A stretch of 64,000 bases of DNA from RBG-16-66-20 sp035308765 (GTDB taxonomy: Bacteria > Pseudomonadota > Gammaproteobacteria > Burkholderiales > SG8-39), in contig DATGGA010000021.1 in NCBI GenBank assembly GCA_035308765.1, forward strand, positions 1-64,000, read 5' to 3'. The first letter of the stretch is position 1; every line of letters starts with the position of its first letter. The notes beneath the pieces are model-generated. The model did not search any database. It was not told the DNA's origin and was given only the letters and a program-made list of their open reading frames with translations. A program made the position numbers and the translations under genes. Of this stretch, positions 9,532 through 18,257 are shown one piece after another.

Positions 9532-9918
9532 ATGGCGGAGATCAAGATCCAGAACGTTGACGCGCTCGGCAAGCCCCTCGGTCAGTATTCCCACATGACA
9601 CGCGTCGCGGGACACAGCGAGACGCTGTACATCGCCGGCATGCTCGCCCCGGGGGACGATTTCGATGCGCAGTGCTCCGGCGTCTTCGGTCAGATCGAAA
9701 CCGCTCTCAAATCCGCGGGCGCGGGCTGGCGCAACGTGGCGCAGTTCACCACCTACCTGGTGCACTCGCAGGACATCCCGAAATTCATGGCCTGGCGCCT
9801 GCGCGAATTTCCACGCATGTTTCCGGACGGAAAATACCCGCCGAATACGCTGCTGATCATCGATCGCCTCGTGCAGGAGCAGTTCCTGGTCGAGGTACAA
9901 ACGGTCGCGGTCATCTAG
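9532..9918 (+). CDS. RidA/YjgF/YER057c/UK114 family protein
   Basis: A 128-residue RidA-family protein. Family features include the beta-sheet segment LYIAGMLAPGDDF, DAQCSGVFGQIETALKSAG and NVAQFTTYLVHSQD, and the C-terminal FLVEVQTVAVI. Canonical RidA deaminates reactive enamines and imines and carries an Arg in the IDR motif; here the equivalent stretch reads IIDRLVQ, where Arg is kept. The gene ends 21 nt from the convergent tctA gene. Confidence 0.88.
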   Translation: MAEIKIQNVDALGKPLGQYSHMTRVAGHSETLYIAGMLAPGDDFDAQCSGVFGQIETALKSAGAGWRNVAQFTTYLVHSQDIPKFMAWRLREFPRMFPDGKYPPNTLLIIDRLVQEQFLVEVQTVAVI

Positions 9919-9939
9919 GGCCGGTCAGGCCGGATTGCC

Positions 9940-11496
9940 TCAGGTCTCTTCGACGAAGACTTCTTCGCGCTTCTTGCGCAGCGCGGGGGCCGCGATGATC
10001 GCGAGCAGCAGCGCCGCGGCGACCAGGAAGCCGAGACTGATCGGCTTCGAAGGGCTGACGAACACGAACGGATCGCCGCGCGACAGCAGCATCGCGCGCC
10101 GCAGGTTCTCCTCCATCAGCGGTCCGAGGATGAAACCCAGGATCAGCGGCGCCGGCTCGCAGCCGAGCTTGGCGCAGACGTATCCGAGGATGCCGAAACA
10201 GGCCATCAGGAAACAATCGAAGGGCTGGTTGGAGATGCTGAACACGCCGATCGCCATGAACAGCAGGATGGAAGGGTAAAGATACCGGTACGGCACCGAC
10301 AGCAGCTTGATCCACATGCCGATCAGCGGCAGATTGAGGATCACCAGCATCAGGTTGCCGACCCACATCGAACAGATCATCCCCCAGAACAATTGGGGAC
10401 GTTCCGTCATCACCTGCGGCCCGGGGGCAATGCCCTGGATCATCATGGCGCCGATCATCAGCGCCATTACCGCATTGGACGGAATGCCGAGGGTGAGCAG
10501 CGGGATGAAGGAGGTCTGGGCGCCGGCGTTGTTCGCAGATTCGGGCGAGGCCACGCCCTCGATCGCGCCCTTGCCGAACTCGTGGGAGTACTTGGAGACT
10601 TTCTTCTCCAGCGTATAGGCACCGAAGGACGCGAGCAGCGCGCCGCCGCCGGGGAGGATGCCGAGCGCCGAACCGAGGGCGGTGCCGCGAATGATCGGCA
10701 TGATCATGCGCTTCCAATCCTCCTTGCTCGGCATCATCTTGCCCACGCTGCTCGTGAAGACCTCGCGATGTTCCTTTTGCTCGAGGTTGGCGATGATCTC
10801 GCAAATGCCGAACATGCCCATCGCCACCGTGACGAAGCCGATGCCGTCGGCCAGTTCCGATATGCCGAAGGCGAAGCGCAGCACGCCCGAATTGACGTCC
10901 GTGCCCACCAGGCCGAGCAGCAGCCCGAGGATCACCATCGAGATCGCCTTGATGAGCGAGCCGTGCGCGAGCACGACCGCAGCAACAAGGCCCAGCACCA
11001 TCAGCGAGAAGTATTCGGCCGGGCCGAATTTCAGCGCGACCTCCGCGAGCGGCGGCGCGAACATGGCCACCACCAGCGTCGAGACGCAGCCGGCGAAGAA
11101 CGAGCCGATCGCGGCGGTGGCGAGTGCAGGGCCGGCGCGGCCCTGGCGCGCCATCTGGTAGCCGTCCAGGCAGGTCACCACCGAGGACGATTCGCCCGGG
11201 ATATTGACCAGGATCGCCGTGGTCGAGCCGCCGTACTGCGCGCCGTAGTAGATTCCGGCGAGCATGATCAGCGCCGCGATCGGCGACAGGCTGAAAGTGA
11301 CCGGCAGCAGCATCGCGATCGTCGCCACCGGCCCGATGCCGGGCAGCACGCCGATCAGCGTGCCGAGGAGGCAGCCGATAAGGCACATGATGACGTTGAA
11401 TGGCACGTGCTGCAGCGTCATGCCCCACATGGTGACGGGCTGCAGCTTGAAGACTTCGATGAAGCCGATCGAAAGATTTCCGAAGATGCTTTCCAC
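9940..11496 (-). CDS. Tripartite tricarboxylate transporter, large permease subunit (TctA family)
   Basis: A 518-residue membrane protein with about twelve predicted helices. It carries the TctA signature segments GVLPGIGPVATIAMLLPVTF (about residue 48-67), YYGAQYGGSTTAILVNIPGE (85-104) and, in the second half, GGGALLASFGAYTLEKK and GIPSNAVMALMIGAMMIQGI. The system imports tricarboxylates or other carboxylates using the sodium or proton gradient. The start ATG lies 9 nt after tctB. The periplasmic binding protein (TctC) is not in the window; in these bacteria it is often encoded elsewhere in many copies. Confidence 0.94.
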   Translation of the reverse strand: MESIFGNLSIGFIEVFKLQPVTMWGMTLQHVPFNVIMCLIGCLLGTLIGVLPGIGPVATIAMLLPVTFSLSPIAALIMLAGIYYGAQYGGSTTAILVNIPGESSSVVTCLDGYQMARQGRAGPALATAAIGSFFAGCVSTLVVAMFAPPLAEVALKFGPAEYFSLMVLGLVAAVVLAHGSLIKAISMVILGLLLGLVGTDVNSGVLRFAFGISELADGIGFVTVAMGMFGICEIIANLEQKEHREVFTSSVGKMMPSKEDWKRMIMPIIRGTALGSALGILPGGGALLASFGAYTLEKKVSKYSHEFGKGAIEGVASPESANNAGAQTSFIPLLTLGIPSNAVMALMIGAMMIQGIAPGPQVMTERPQLFWGMICSMWVGNLMLVILNLPLIGMWIKLLSVPYRYLYPSILLFMAIGVFSISNQPFDCFLMACFGILGYVCAKLGCEPAPLILGFILGPLMEENLRRAMLLSRGDPFVFVSPSKPISLGFLVAAALLLAIIAAPALRKKREEVFVEET

Positions 11497-11505
11497 GGCG
11501 GCCCC

Positions 11506-11976
11506 TTAGCGGATCGGACAGTTGTCGATGAAGCTGGGGCAGATCGGGAAAGGCAGCACTAGCGCTTCCACGAACACCAGGACCGAGAAGATCACGAGCA
11601 CTACCGACATGATCGCGACCTCTTTCCACTTGAATTCATGCCCACCGTAGGCGCTGATGAAAACCAGGGCGACGCCGGCGAGTGGCATACCGAGCGGCTT
11701 GAGCAGATAGGCGAACGCGAGGCTGGATATGGCGATGAACAACACCGGCCGGAAATGGAATTTCGCCACCGCCGGGCCTTCCAGAACCAGCGCATTGACC
11801 AGAACGATCGCGCCGAGCACCGCCAGTAGGCCGCCGAGCATGACGGGGAAATATGCCGGCCCCATGCGTACCGAACTGCCCATCTGGTAGTACAACAAGG
11901 CGACCACGACGAAAAAAAGGCCGAATGCGATGAACATCAGCCCCGCCCAGAAATCCTGCGGACTTTTGATTTTCAT
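11506..11976 (-). CDS. Tripartite tricarboxylate transporter, small permease subunit (TctB family)
   Basis: A 156-residue protein with four predicted membrane helices: DFWAGLMFIAFGLFFVVVALLY, YFPVMLGGLLAVLGAIVLVNAL, a third around residues 80-110, and a fourth around 120-145. The SSVRMGPAYFP loop after helix 1 is the TctB hallmark. A GGAGGAGACG ribosome site precedes the ATG. It is the first gene of a tctBA pair divergent from the SGNH esterase. Confidence 0.92.
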   Translation of the reverse strand: MKIKSPQDFWAGLMFIAFGLFFVVVALLYYQMGSSVRMGPAYFPVMLGGLLAVLGAIVLVNALVLEGPAVAKFHFRPVLFIAISSLAFAYLLKPLGMPLAGVALVFISAYGGHEFKWKEVAIMSVVLVIFSVLVFVEALVLPFPICPSFIDNCPIR

Positions 11977-12014
11977 ACTGAAGGCGTCTCCTCCTGCTTG
12001 CGGGCGAGTGTAGC

Positions 12015-12659
12015 ATGCCCCTTATGAGGCCGTGTCCCGCGCCGCAGGCGCGCGTGCCCTCCTTCAGGGCGCTGCTCGCGGCAATGTTGCTTGCCGCGTC
12101 AGGCTGCGGTCAGCAGGCGAAGCTGCCGCCCCTCGCCCCGGATGCAGTCGTCCTTGCGTTCGGCGACAGTCTGACTTTCGGCACCGGTGCGAACGAGCAG
12201 GAAAGCTACCCGGCGCAGCTGGCGCGCCTGATCGGCCGGCGCGTCGTGAATGAAGGCGTGCCCGGCGAGGTAAGCGCGGCAGGCCTCGCGCGGCTGCCGT
12301 CGGCCCTTGACGAACACCAGCCGAAGCTGCTGCTCCTCTGTCACGGCGGCAACGACTTCCTGCAGCGGCAATCGAAGCAGGCCGCAGCCGAGAACCTGCG
12401 CGCGATGATCCGCCTCGCACAGTCGCGCGGCATCGAAGTGCTTCTGATCGGCACCCCCGAGCCCAGCCTAACCCTCACGCCGCCCGAGTTCTACGGCGAA
12501 ATCGCCAAGGAGTTCCATATTCCCTACGAGGGCGACGTATTGACCAAAATCCTGAGAGACTCGAGCCTCAAGTCCGATCAGGTGCATCCCAACGCTCAGG
12601 GCTATCGGCTGATGGCCGAGCGCGTTGCGGCTCTGCTCAGGAAATCGGGCGCGGTCTGA
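12015..12659 (+). CDS. SGNH-family arylesterase / TesA-like lipoprotein
   Basis: A 214-residue GDSL/SGNH hydrolase similar to TesA/EstA arylesterases. The N-terminus has a signal sequence ending in a lipobox-like LLAASGC, so the protein is probably a lipoprotein. Block I is FGDSLTFG (nucleophile Ser), block III HGGND with oxyanion Asn, and block V DQVHPNAQGY with the catalytic Asp and His. A second ATG three codons in is an equally possible start. The 3' end overlaps the convergent TIGR04282 gene by 23 nt. Confidence 0.9.
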   Translation: MPLMRPCPAPQARVPSFRALLAAMLLAASGCGQQAKLPPLAPDAVVLAFGDSLTFGTGANEQESYPAQLARLIGRRVVNEGVPGEVSAAGLARLPSALDEHQPKLLLLCHGGNDFLQRQSKQAAAENLRAMIRLAQSRGIEVLLIGTPEPSLTLTPPEFYGEIAKEFHIPYEGDVLTKILRDSSLKSDQVHPNAQGYRLMAERVAALLRKSGAV

Positions 12660-13287
12660 GTTTGTTCAGCCGCGCTACGTCCTCCGGCCGGTCCACGTCC
12701 CAGACGGTGCGCAGTTCCTTCCAGCGCCAGCGCAACCGGCTGAGCCGGCGGCGCGTTTGCGCCAGGACCCCGGGCGTGCTCCATGCCACACCGTCGAACA
12801 GCCGGCGCGATACCCGGCGCAGCCCGATCAGTGCGTAGCCGCCGTCCTCGGCCGGGGACAGCACCGCGTCAACGCCCGCCCGCAGTGCACGTACCGCAGC
12901 GCGCAAATCGGAGGGCCGCAGCACCGGGCAATCGCTGCCGATCAGGACGACGTACGGGCGGGTGCGCAGCGCACGCGCGAACGCGCGGTACATGCGATCG
13001 CCGAGATTGCCGCTGCCCTGGGAGCGAAGGCCGACACCCAAGCGCCGGCGATTCCTGGAAAAAAAAGCATGGCCGGTTCCCGGCGAGCAATACAGATCGA
13101 CGTCACCGATTCCCGCAGCCAGCGCCGTCGCCAGCGTCCTCTCCGCCAGGCGCGCGTGCAGCCGCGCTGCGCCTCTCTCGCCGAGCAACGGCACCAGGCG
13201 CGTCTTGACGCCGCCCGGTTGCGGCGCGCGTGCGAACACGATCAGCGCCGTGTCAGGCTTGTTTGGCGTAACGCCGCGCAAGTTCAT
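12637..13287 (-). CDS. TIGR04282-like glycosyltransferase (DUF2064)
   Basis: A 216-residue GT-A-like nucleotidyl/glycosyltransferase. It shows IVFARAPQPGGVKTRLVPLLG at the N-terminus (a nucleotide-binding loop), VLIGSDCPVLRPSDLRAA near residue 120, and LSPAEDGGYALIGL near 145. These are hallmarks of the family NCBI calls arsenosugar biosynthesis glycosyltransferase TIGR04282. It overlaps the TIGR04283-like gene by 35 nt. The two usually occur together, but neither function is proven by their sequences, and the radical SAM arsenosugar enzyme ArsS is not in the window. Confidence 0.85.
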   Translation of the reverse strand: MNLRGVTPNKPDTALIVFARAPQPGGVKTRLVPLLGERGAARLHARLAERTLATALAAGIGDVDLYCSPGTGHAFFSRNRRRLGVGLRSQGSGNLGDRMYRAFARALRTRPYVVLIGSDCPVLRPSDLRAAVRALRAGVDAVLSPAEDGGYALIGLRRVSRRLFDGVAWSTPGVLAQTRRRLSRLRWRWKELRTVWDVDRPEDVARLNKLRPRPIS

Positions 13288-13930
13288 CCGGGGATGCGCC
13301 GAGAAAATAGGCGAGCCGCAGGCGCCACATCAACAACACGGTACGAACTACGCCGTTGCGCTCCCAGCGCCTGCCGGCGGTCACGGTTTTCTCGCGCAGG
13401 CACGCGGGCCGCGAGAGGCGCATCATGGACCGGCTGAGCGCGACATCCTCCATCAATGCGATTTCGGGATAACCCGGAAACGCGGCGCGACGCACGAATA
13501 TCGCCTGGTCGCCGGTAGCGATGCCGGTGAGCCGGGAGCGCACGTTCATGAAAAAGGCGACCACCACGAGCAGCGGCGAGCGGCCTTCGATCCGAACGTC
13601 GAAACGGCCCCAGGCGCGCCCGCCGAGCGCCTCCGCCACCAGCCGGTCCGCCCCTTCCGGAAGTGCGGAGTCCGCATGCAGAAAAAGCAGGGCTGCGCCG
13701 GTGGCCGCGGCGGCCCCCGCATTCATTTGCGAAGCCCGGCCGCGGGGCGCCGTAATCACGCGGTCGGCGTGCGCCGCCGCGAGTTCGCGCGTGCCGTCCT
13801 CGCTGCCGCCGTCCGCCACGATCACCTCGTGCCCCCGGGCACGCAGCGGCGCGAGCGCCTGCAACGCGCGCACGATGCCCTGAGCTTCGTTCAGCGCAGG
13901 GACGATGATGGAAAGTCGTTCAGCGTCCAA
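13253..13930 (-). CDS. TIGR04283-like family 2 glycosyltransferase
   Basis: A 225-residue GT2 enzyme. The GT-A core reads LSIIVPALNEAQGIV, then VIVADGGSEDGTRELA (UDP-sugar site), TAPRGRASQMNAGAAAATG, LFLHADSALPEG (DxD-like HAD), and GDQAIFVRRAAF. The order and spacing fit the TIGR04283 family, named for clusters making arsenosugar lipids. It overlaps the DUF547 gene at its 5' end by 40 nt and the partner glycosyltransferase at its 3' end, so the four genes from the TVP38 fusion onward form a tight unit. Confidence 0.87.
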   Translation of the reverse strand: MDAERLSIIVPALNEAQGIVRALQALAPLRARGHEVIVADGGSEDGTRELAAAHADRVITAPRGRASQMNAGAAAATGAALLFLHADSALPEGADRLVAEALGGRAWGRFDVRIEGRSPLLVVVAFFMNVRSRLTGIATGDQAIFVRRAAFPGYPEIALMEDVALSRSMMRLSRPACLREKTVTAGRRWERNGVVRTVLLMWRLRLAYFLGASPDELARRYAKQA

Positions 13931-14676
13931 TCGTAGTCAAGAAAGGAAAAACGCGCCTTGCCCTCCGCGACGAGCTTCTGCGCCGCTGGATCGTCGGCGA
14001 GCAGCTTCGCATACCTTGCGAAGAACCGCTCACGCGGCGCAAAATCTTCCTTGTACCAGTCGAAGATCTTCGACACTTCGAGCCTGCCGCGGGCGTAGCG
14101 GTTCCGGCTGCGGTCCGACAGGAACCGCTCGGTCTGCTCCTCGAGCTGACCTTCGAGGCGCTCCGCGACATAGGCCGCCTCGCGCAGCATCGGGCAGCCG
14201 ACCGAGGCGCAGTTCAGCGCGAAATGCGCGCGCGGCTCGTCGTAGGCGCCGGGTTTCCTGAGCATTTCGTGCTCGATCTGGTCGAGCGACGCGGGCCTGC
14301 CGAAGAGAGAGAAGAATTTGCGCTTCCAGCGGTCATCGAACACGCCGCCGATGTCCTTGATCGATTTCACGGGATAGTTTTCCAGGATCAGCTCTACCGT
14401 GAACGCGTTGTAGGCGTTGATGAGGAACGCCATGCGCTGCGGCTTGTTCCAGGAGGCAAATTCCCCTTCTTTCACACCGGTCAGGCTGGCGAGATATGCC
14501 TTCAGCACCGGCCGGTCCTGCGCCATGCCGGTGTAGCGAACCTGGGACGCCCTGCCGCCGGCGATCAGTACGACGTGTTTCTTCAGCAGATTGTCCCAAG
14601 CCTGGTGGGAATGGTCGAACGTCTGGGCAAGGGTGGAGCCGGAAAAGAAAACCAGAGCAAGAAACAGCCTGGTCAT
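13891..14676 (-). CDS. DUF547 domain secreted protein
   Basis: A 261-residue protein with a signal peptide (MTRLFLALVFFSGSTLA, cleavage near AQT) and a single DUF547 domain: WNKPQRMAFLINAYNAFTVELILENYP, then SLDQIEHEMLR and FALNCASVGCPMLR. The paired Cys and the His of EIEH-type segments suggest a thiol-based fold, though the activity of DUF547 is not known. It overlaps the start of the TIGR04283-like gene and the stop of the TVP38 fusion (ATGA). Confidence 0.87.
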   Translation of the reverse strand: MTRLFLALVFFSGSTLAQTFDHSHQAWDNLLKKHVVLIAGGRASQVRYTGMAQDRPVLKAYLASLTGVKEGEFASWNKPQRMAFLINAYNAFTVELILENYPVKSIKDIGGVFDDRWKRKFFSLFGRPASLDQIEHEMLRKPGAYDEPRAHFALNCASVGCPMLREAAYVAERLEGQLEEQTERFLSDRSRNRYARGRLEVSKIFDWYKEDFAPRERFFARYAKLLADDPAAQKLVAEGKARFSFLDYDWTLNDFPSSSLR

Positions 14677-16808
14677 CCCCGCATCCAGGCATGAAACTTT
14701 TCTACCCTACGCAGCAGCCCCTGCGGAGCGTGCGCCTTCTTCCATACGCCGGCAGCGTACTTGTTGGCCTCCGCCAGCGTCGGATAGATGTGAATGGTGC
14801 CGAGGATCTTGTTCATGCCGAGACCGTGGCGCATCGCGGCGACGTACTCCGCGATCAGGTCGCCGGCGTGTTCGCCGACGATGGTGGCGCCGAGGATCCG
14901 GTCCTTGCCCGGTACCGTGAGCACCTTGACCATGCCGTGCGCCGCCTCGTCCGCGATCGCGCGGTCCAGGTCGTCGATGCCGTAGGTCGAAACTTCGTAG
15001 GGAATGTTCCGCTCCTTGGCTTCGGTCTCGCTCAGGCCCACACGCGCGACCTCGGGATCGGTAAACGTCGCCCACGGAATCACCGAATAATCGACGCGGA
15101 ACGTCTTCAGCGACCCGAAGAGGGCGTTCACCGCCGCGTACCAGGCCTGGTGCGCGGCGGTATGCGTGAACTGGTAGGGTCCGGCGACATCGCCGCAGGC
15201 GTAGATATTAGGATAGATGGTCTGCAGGAATTCGTTGGCTTCAACGGTGCGCGCGCGGCTGACGGGGATGCCCAGCTCTTCCAGCCCGTAGCCCGCGGTA
15301 TTCGCGGCACGGCCGACCGCGCACAGCAGCGCATCGAACTCGATCCGCACTTCCCTGCCCTCGTGCTCGCAGACGAGCGTCTTCGCACCGCCCTCCAGCA
15401 GGAATGCCTTCGCCTTGTGGCCGGCGAGGATGTTGATGCCTTCCTCCTCGAAACTCTTCCTCACCATCCCGGATACTTCCGGGTCTTCGCGCGGCAGGAT
15501 CCTGGGCAGCATCTCGACCTGGGTGACCTTCGAGCCCAGGCGCGCGAATGCCTGGGCCAGTTCCGAGCCGATCGGGCCGCCGCCCAGCACCACGAGGCGG
15601 GGCGGCAGCTTGCGCAGGCCCCAGACCGTGTCGGAGGTCAGGCAGTCCATGCGCTCGATTCCGGGGATCGGGGGCACGAACGGATGCGCGCCGGCCGCAA
15701 TGACGATGGAGCGCGTGGTCAGGGTCTGCTTGCCCCCGTTCGGGCCTGTGACTTCGACAGCCCACGGAGAAACGATTTTCGCCTCGCCTTGCAGGCACTC
15801 CACGCCGAGCCCGGCATAGCGTTCGGCGGAATCGTGCGGTTCGATGGTGCGGATCACCCGCTGCACGCGTTCCATGACGTCGGCGAAGTCGAAATCGAGC
15901 GCCGCTGTTTTTATGCCGAGACTTTTCGCCTGCCGTGCCTGATGAACAAATTTGGCCGAACGAAGCAGGGCCTTCGAAGGGACGCAGCCGGTATTGAGGC
16001 AATCTCCGCCCATCTGGTGCCTTTCCACCAGCGTTACCTTCGCTTTGACGGCCGCAGCGATATACGCGGCGACCAGACCCGCGGAACCGGCGCCGATGAC
16101 CACCAGGTTGCGCTCGAAGCGCGCCGGCCGGGTCCAGCGCGCGTAAACGCGCCGCGTTCTCACCGCGTCCATGGCCCGCTTGGCGATCAGCGGAAACAGG
16201 CCCAGCAGCGCGAATGCGCCCACCAGGCCGGCCGAAATCCTGAACTCGCCGAGCTTGGTTCCGGCATAGACGAACGCGACCGTGCCCGCGATCATGGCGA
16301 CCTGGCTGACCCAGAAGTAGGTCCAGATCCGGATCGGGGTCAGCCCCATCAGCAGGTTGATCGCGAAGAAGGGAAAGGCCGGCACCAGCCGCAGCGCGAA
16401 CAGATAGAACGCGCCTTCCCTGGCGATGCCGTCGTTCACTACCCTCAGTTTTTCGCCGAACTTGGCCTGCACCCAGTCGCGCAGCAGGAAGCGGGCGCCG
16501 AGAAACGCGATGGTGGCGCCGATGGCCGAGGCGAAAGACACGATCGCCACGCCCCACGGCAGGCCGAATATCGCGCCGGCGGCCAGCGTCATCACCGCCG
16601 CGCCCGGCAGCGACAGGCTGGTGATCGCTACGTAGGCGAGGAAGAACAACAGGCCCGAGCGCACCGGCTCGGCCCGCACCTGGGCACCGATTTCCGCCTG
16701 CTGCGACCTGAGGAATTCAAGGGTGAAGAAACGGCCCAGATCGAACGCGAAATAGGCGACCAGGGCCGCAGTGAACAGCAGGAGCAGCGCGAGCCGCGCC
16801 CGGCCCAT
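14673..16808 (-). CDS. TVP38/TMEM64 (VTT) membrane domain fused to mercuric-reductase-like FAD oxidoreductase
   Basis: A 711-residue two-part protein. Residues 1-225 are a VTT/DedA-like membrane domain with about six helices and the motif GAIFGLPWGVAIVSFASAIG. From residue about 233 a class I pyridine nucleotide-disulfide oxidoreductase follows: FAD loop LVVIGAGSAGLVAAYIAA, redox pair in GGDCLNTGCVPSKAL, NAD-binding VVLGGGPIGSELAQAFARLG, and the FAD C-terminal ACGDVAGPYQFTHTAAHQ. The catalytic His-Glu of the dimer interface is not clearly seen at the C-terminus, which ends HAPQGLLRRVEKFHAWMRG. Mercuric reductase-like architecture does not mean mercury is the substrate. First gene of the glycosyltransferase unit. 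Confidence 0.9.
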   Translation of the reverse strand: MGRARLALLLLFTAALVAYFAFDLGRFFTLEFLRSQQAEIGAQVRAEPVRSGLLFFLAYVAITSLSLPGAAVMTLAAGAIFGLPWGVAIVSFASAIGATIAFLGARFLLRDWVQAKFGEKLRVVNDGIAREGAFYLFALRLVPAFPFFAINLLMGLTPIRIWTYFWVSQVAMIAGTVAFVYAGTKLGEFRISAGLVGAFALLGLFPLIAKRAMDAVRTRRVYARWTRPARFERNLVVIGAGSAGLVAAYIAAAVKAKVTLVERHQMGGDCLNTGCVPSKALLRSAKFVHQARQAKSLGIKTAALDFDFADVMERVQRVIRTIEPHDSAERYAGLGVECLQGEAKIVSPWAVEVTGPNGGKQTLTTRSIVIAAGAHPFVPPIPGIERMDCLTSDTVWGLRKLPPRLVVLGGGPIGSELAQAFARLGSKVTQVEMLPRILPREDPEVSGMVRKSFEEEGINILAGHKAKAFLLEGGAKTLVCEHEGREVRIEFDALLCAVGRAANTAGYGLEELGIPVSRARTVEANEFLQTIYPNIYACGDVAGPYQFTHTAAHQAWYAAVNALFGSLKTFRVDYSVIPWATFTDPEVARVGLSETEAKERNIPYEVSTYGIDDLDRAIADEAAHGMVKVLTVPGKDRILGATIVGEHAGDLIAEYVAAMRHGLGMNKILGTIHIYPTLAEANKYAAGVWKKAHAPQGLLRRVEKFHAWMRG

Positions 16809-16810
16809 GC

Positions 16811-17353
16811 CTAAAGGAAGTTGGTCGCGCGGTGCGACTGCTCGTCCATCAGCTGCAGCAGGCGCGCGCTGGTCGAGCGCAGCCGCTGCGACAGCATCAG
16901 CACCAGCTCCATCAGGATTTTGGCGCCGAGCATGGGTTGCTCGACGATGATGCGCGCGAGATTCTCCCGATCCAGCACCGCGACCACCGTGGGCTCGGCC
17001 GCGACGCAGGTGGCGAAGCGCGCTTCGCCGTCGATCATCGACATCTCGCCCAGCGTCTTGCCGGCCTCGACCACCGCGATCATCTGCGGCGTGTTCCAGC
17101 GGTCGCGCTTGAGCACTTCCACCTTGCCCTCGATCAGCATCAGCATGAAATCGCCGCCCTCTCCTTCATGGATGATCTCGGTGCCGGCCGGCGCCTGGTA
17201 TACGTCCATGAAGTGCGCCAGCAGGCGCACCTCGGCGGGAGAGAAGTTCTCCAGCAGGTCGCACTTAGGGATCAGCGCGTGGATCTGCGGCGAGAATTTG
17301 GTCGCGTCCCCGAGATGCTCGAGGTGGGCGAGGTGCGCGGGGCGTTCGGCCAT
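16811..17353 (-). CDS. Cyclic nucleotide-binding (Crp-like) domain protein without HTH
   Basis: A 180-residue protein with one cNMP-binding beta-barrel (residues 30-150): APAGTEIIHEGEGGDFMLMLIEGKVEVL and the phosphate-binding cassette GKTLGEMSMIDGEARFATCVA, in which the usual Arg is present. A C-terminal helix follows but no helix-turn-helix is visible. It could sense cAMP or another ligand as a stand-alone module. It lies 31 nt after the DPPR-like gene and 2 nt before the TVP38 fusion gene, so it may be co-transcribed with both. Confidence 0.82.
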   Translation of the reverse strand: MAERPAHLAHLEHLGDATKFSPQIHALIPKCDLLENFSPAEVRLLAHFMDVYQAPAGTEIIHEGEGGDFMLMLIEGKVEVLKRDRWNTPQMIAVVEAGKTLGEMSMIDGEARFATCVAAEPTVVAVLDRENLARIIVEQPMLGAKILMELVLMLSQRLRSTSARLLQLMDEQSHRATNFL

Positions 17354-17384
17354 GGGATCGTGGATAGCGTTTTCGCGTCCGATT

Positions 17385-18257
17385 CTAGCCGATCAGCCAG
17401 AGCACGGTCGCGATCCAGCCGGCGACCGCGGCCGCGAGCAGCGGATCGCGCAGCAATTCCTCGGCCGGATCGCCGCCACCGCCCCGGAAACGCAGCCGGT
17501 ACAAGTAGCGCAGAGTGCCGAGCAGCACCCAGGGCAGGGTCAGGATCAGGCCTCCCGTGCCGTGGATCAGCGCAGTCTCCGCCGCCAGCGTGTAGGCGGC
17601 GTACGCCACCGTCATGCCCGCTGCGCACAGCATGATCGCCTTATCCAGGAATCCAGCCGAGTAGTCCTCCAGCACGGGCCGGTGCAGGCCTGCGCCCTCC
17701 GCAAGGCGGCCGATCTCGGCGCGGCGCTTGGCGAAGCCCAGGAACAGCGTCAGCAGGAATCCGCAGGCGAGCAGCCAGTTGGAAGGCGCTATGCCTATGC
17801 CCGCCGTGCCGGCGAGCAGTCGCAGCATGAATCCAGCCGCGATCGAGAACACGTCAAGCACGGGGACCCGTTTCAGGCGCAGGGTGTAGGCCGCGCTCAG
17901 CACAAGGTACGCGGCAACGAACGCCGCCACCTTCCAGCCAGTGCACGCCGCCAGCGCGAGTGCCAGCGTCGCGATGACCGCTGAAAATACGGTCGCCTCT
18001 CCGGAAGCGATCGCACCGCGCGCAACCGGACGATCGCGCTTGTCCGGATGACCGCGATCCTGCACCGCATCGCGCGCGTCGTTGAACGCGTACACGGCGC
18101 CCGATGCCAGGCAAAAAGCGAGCGTCGCGCACAGCGCCGCGTTCACCATCACCGGATCCCGGTAGGCGTGGCCGAACACCAGCCCGACGAGGACGAATGC
18201 GTTCTTGACCCACTGCTTCGGGCGCAGCAGCTCGACAAACGCGAGTACCCGGCTCAT
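17385..18257 (-). CDS. UbiA family prenyltransferase, decaprenyl-phosphate phosphoribosyltransferase (DPPR synthase)-like
   Basis: A 290-residue integral membrane enzyme with about nine helices. It carries RPKQWVKNAFV at residues 11-21, the Asp-rich motif NDARDAVQDRGHPDKRDRP and the second motif DVFSIAAGFMLRLLAG. The FAKRRAE segment in the second half matches the KRYAE of mycobacterial Rv3806c. These point to transfer of 5-phosphoribose from PRPP to a polyprenyl phosphate rather than to quinone synthesis. No epimerase pair (DprE1/DprE2) or phosphatase is adjacent. Starts at ATG overlapping the GT39 stop (ATGA). Confidence 0.82.
   Translation of the reverse strand: MSRVLAFVELLRPKQWVKNAFVLVGLVFGHAYRDPVMVNAALCATLAFCLASGAVYAFNDARDAVQDRGHPDKRDRPVARGAIASGEATVFSAVIATLALALAACTGWKVAAFVAAYLVLSAAYTLRLKRVPVLDVFSIAAGFMLRLLAGTAGIGIAPSNWLLACGFLLTLFLGFAKRRAEIGRLAEGAGLHRPVLEDYSAGFLDKAIMLCAAGMTVAYAAYTLAAETALIHGTGGLILTLPWVLLGTLRYLYRLRFRGGGGDPAEELLRDPLLAAAVAGWIATVLWLIG

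Noticed and set aside
14496..16814. A 772-codon open frame on the plus strand
   Set aside because: Antisense shadow of the TVP38-reductase fusion and DUF547 genes; no recognisable motif.
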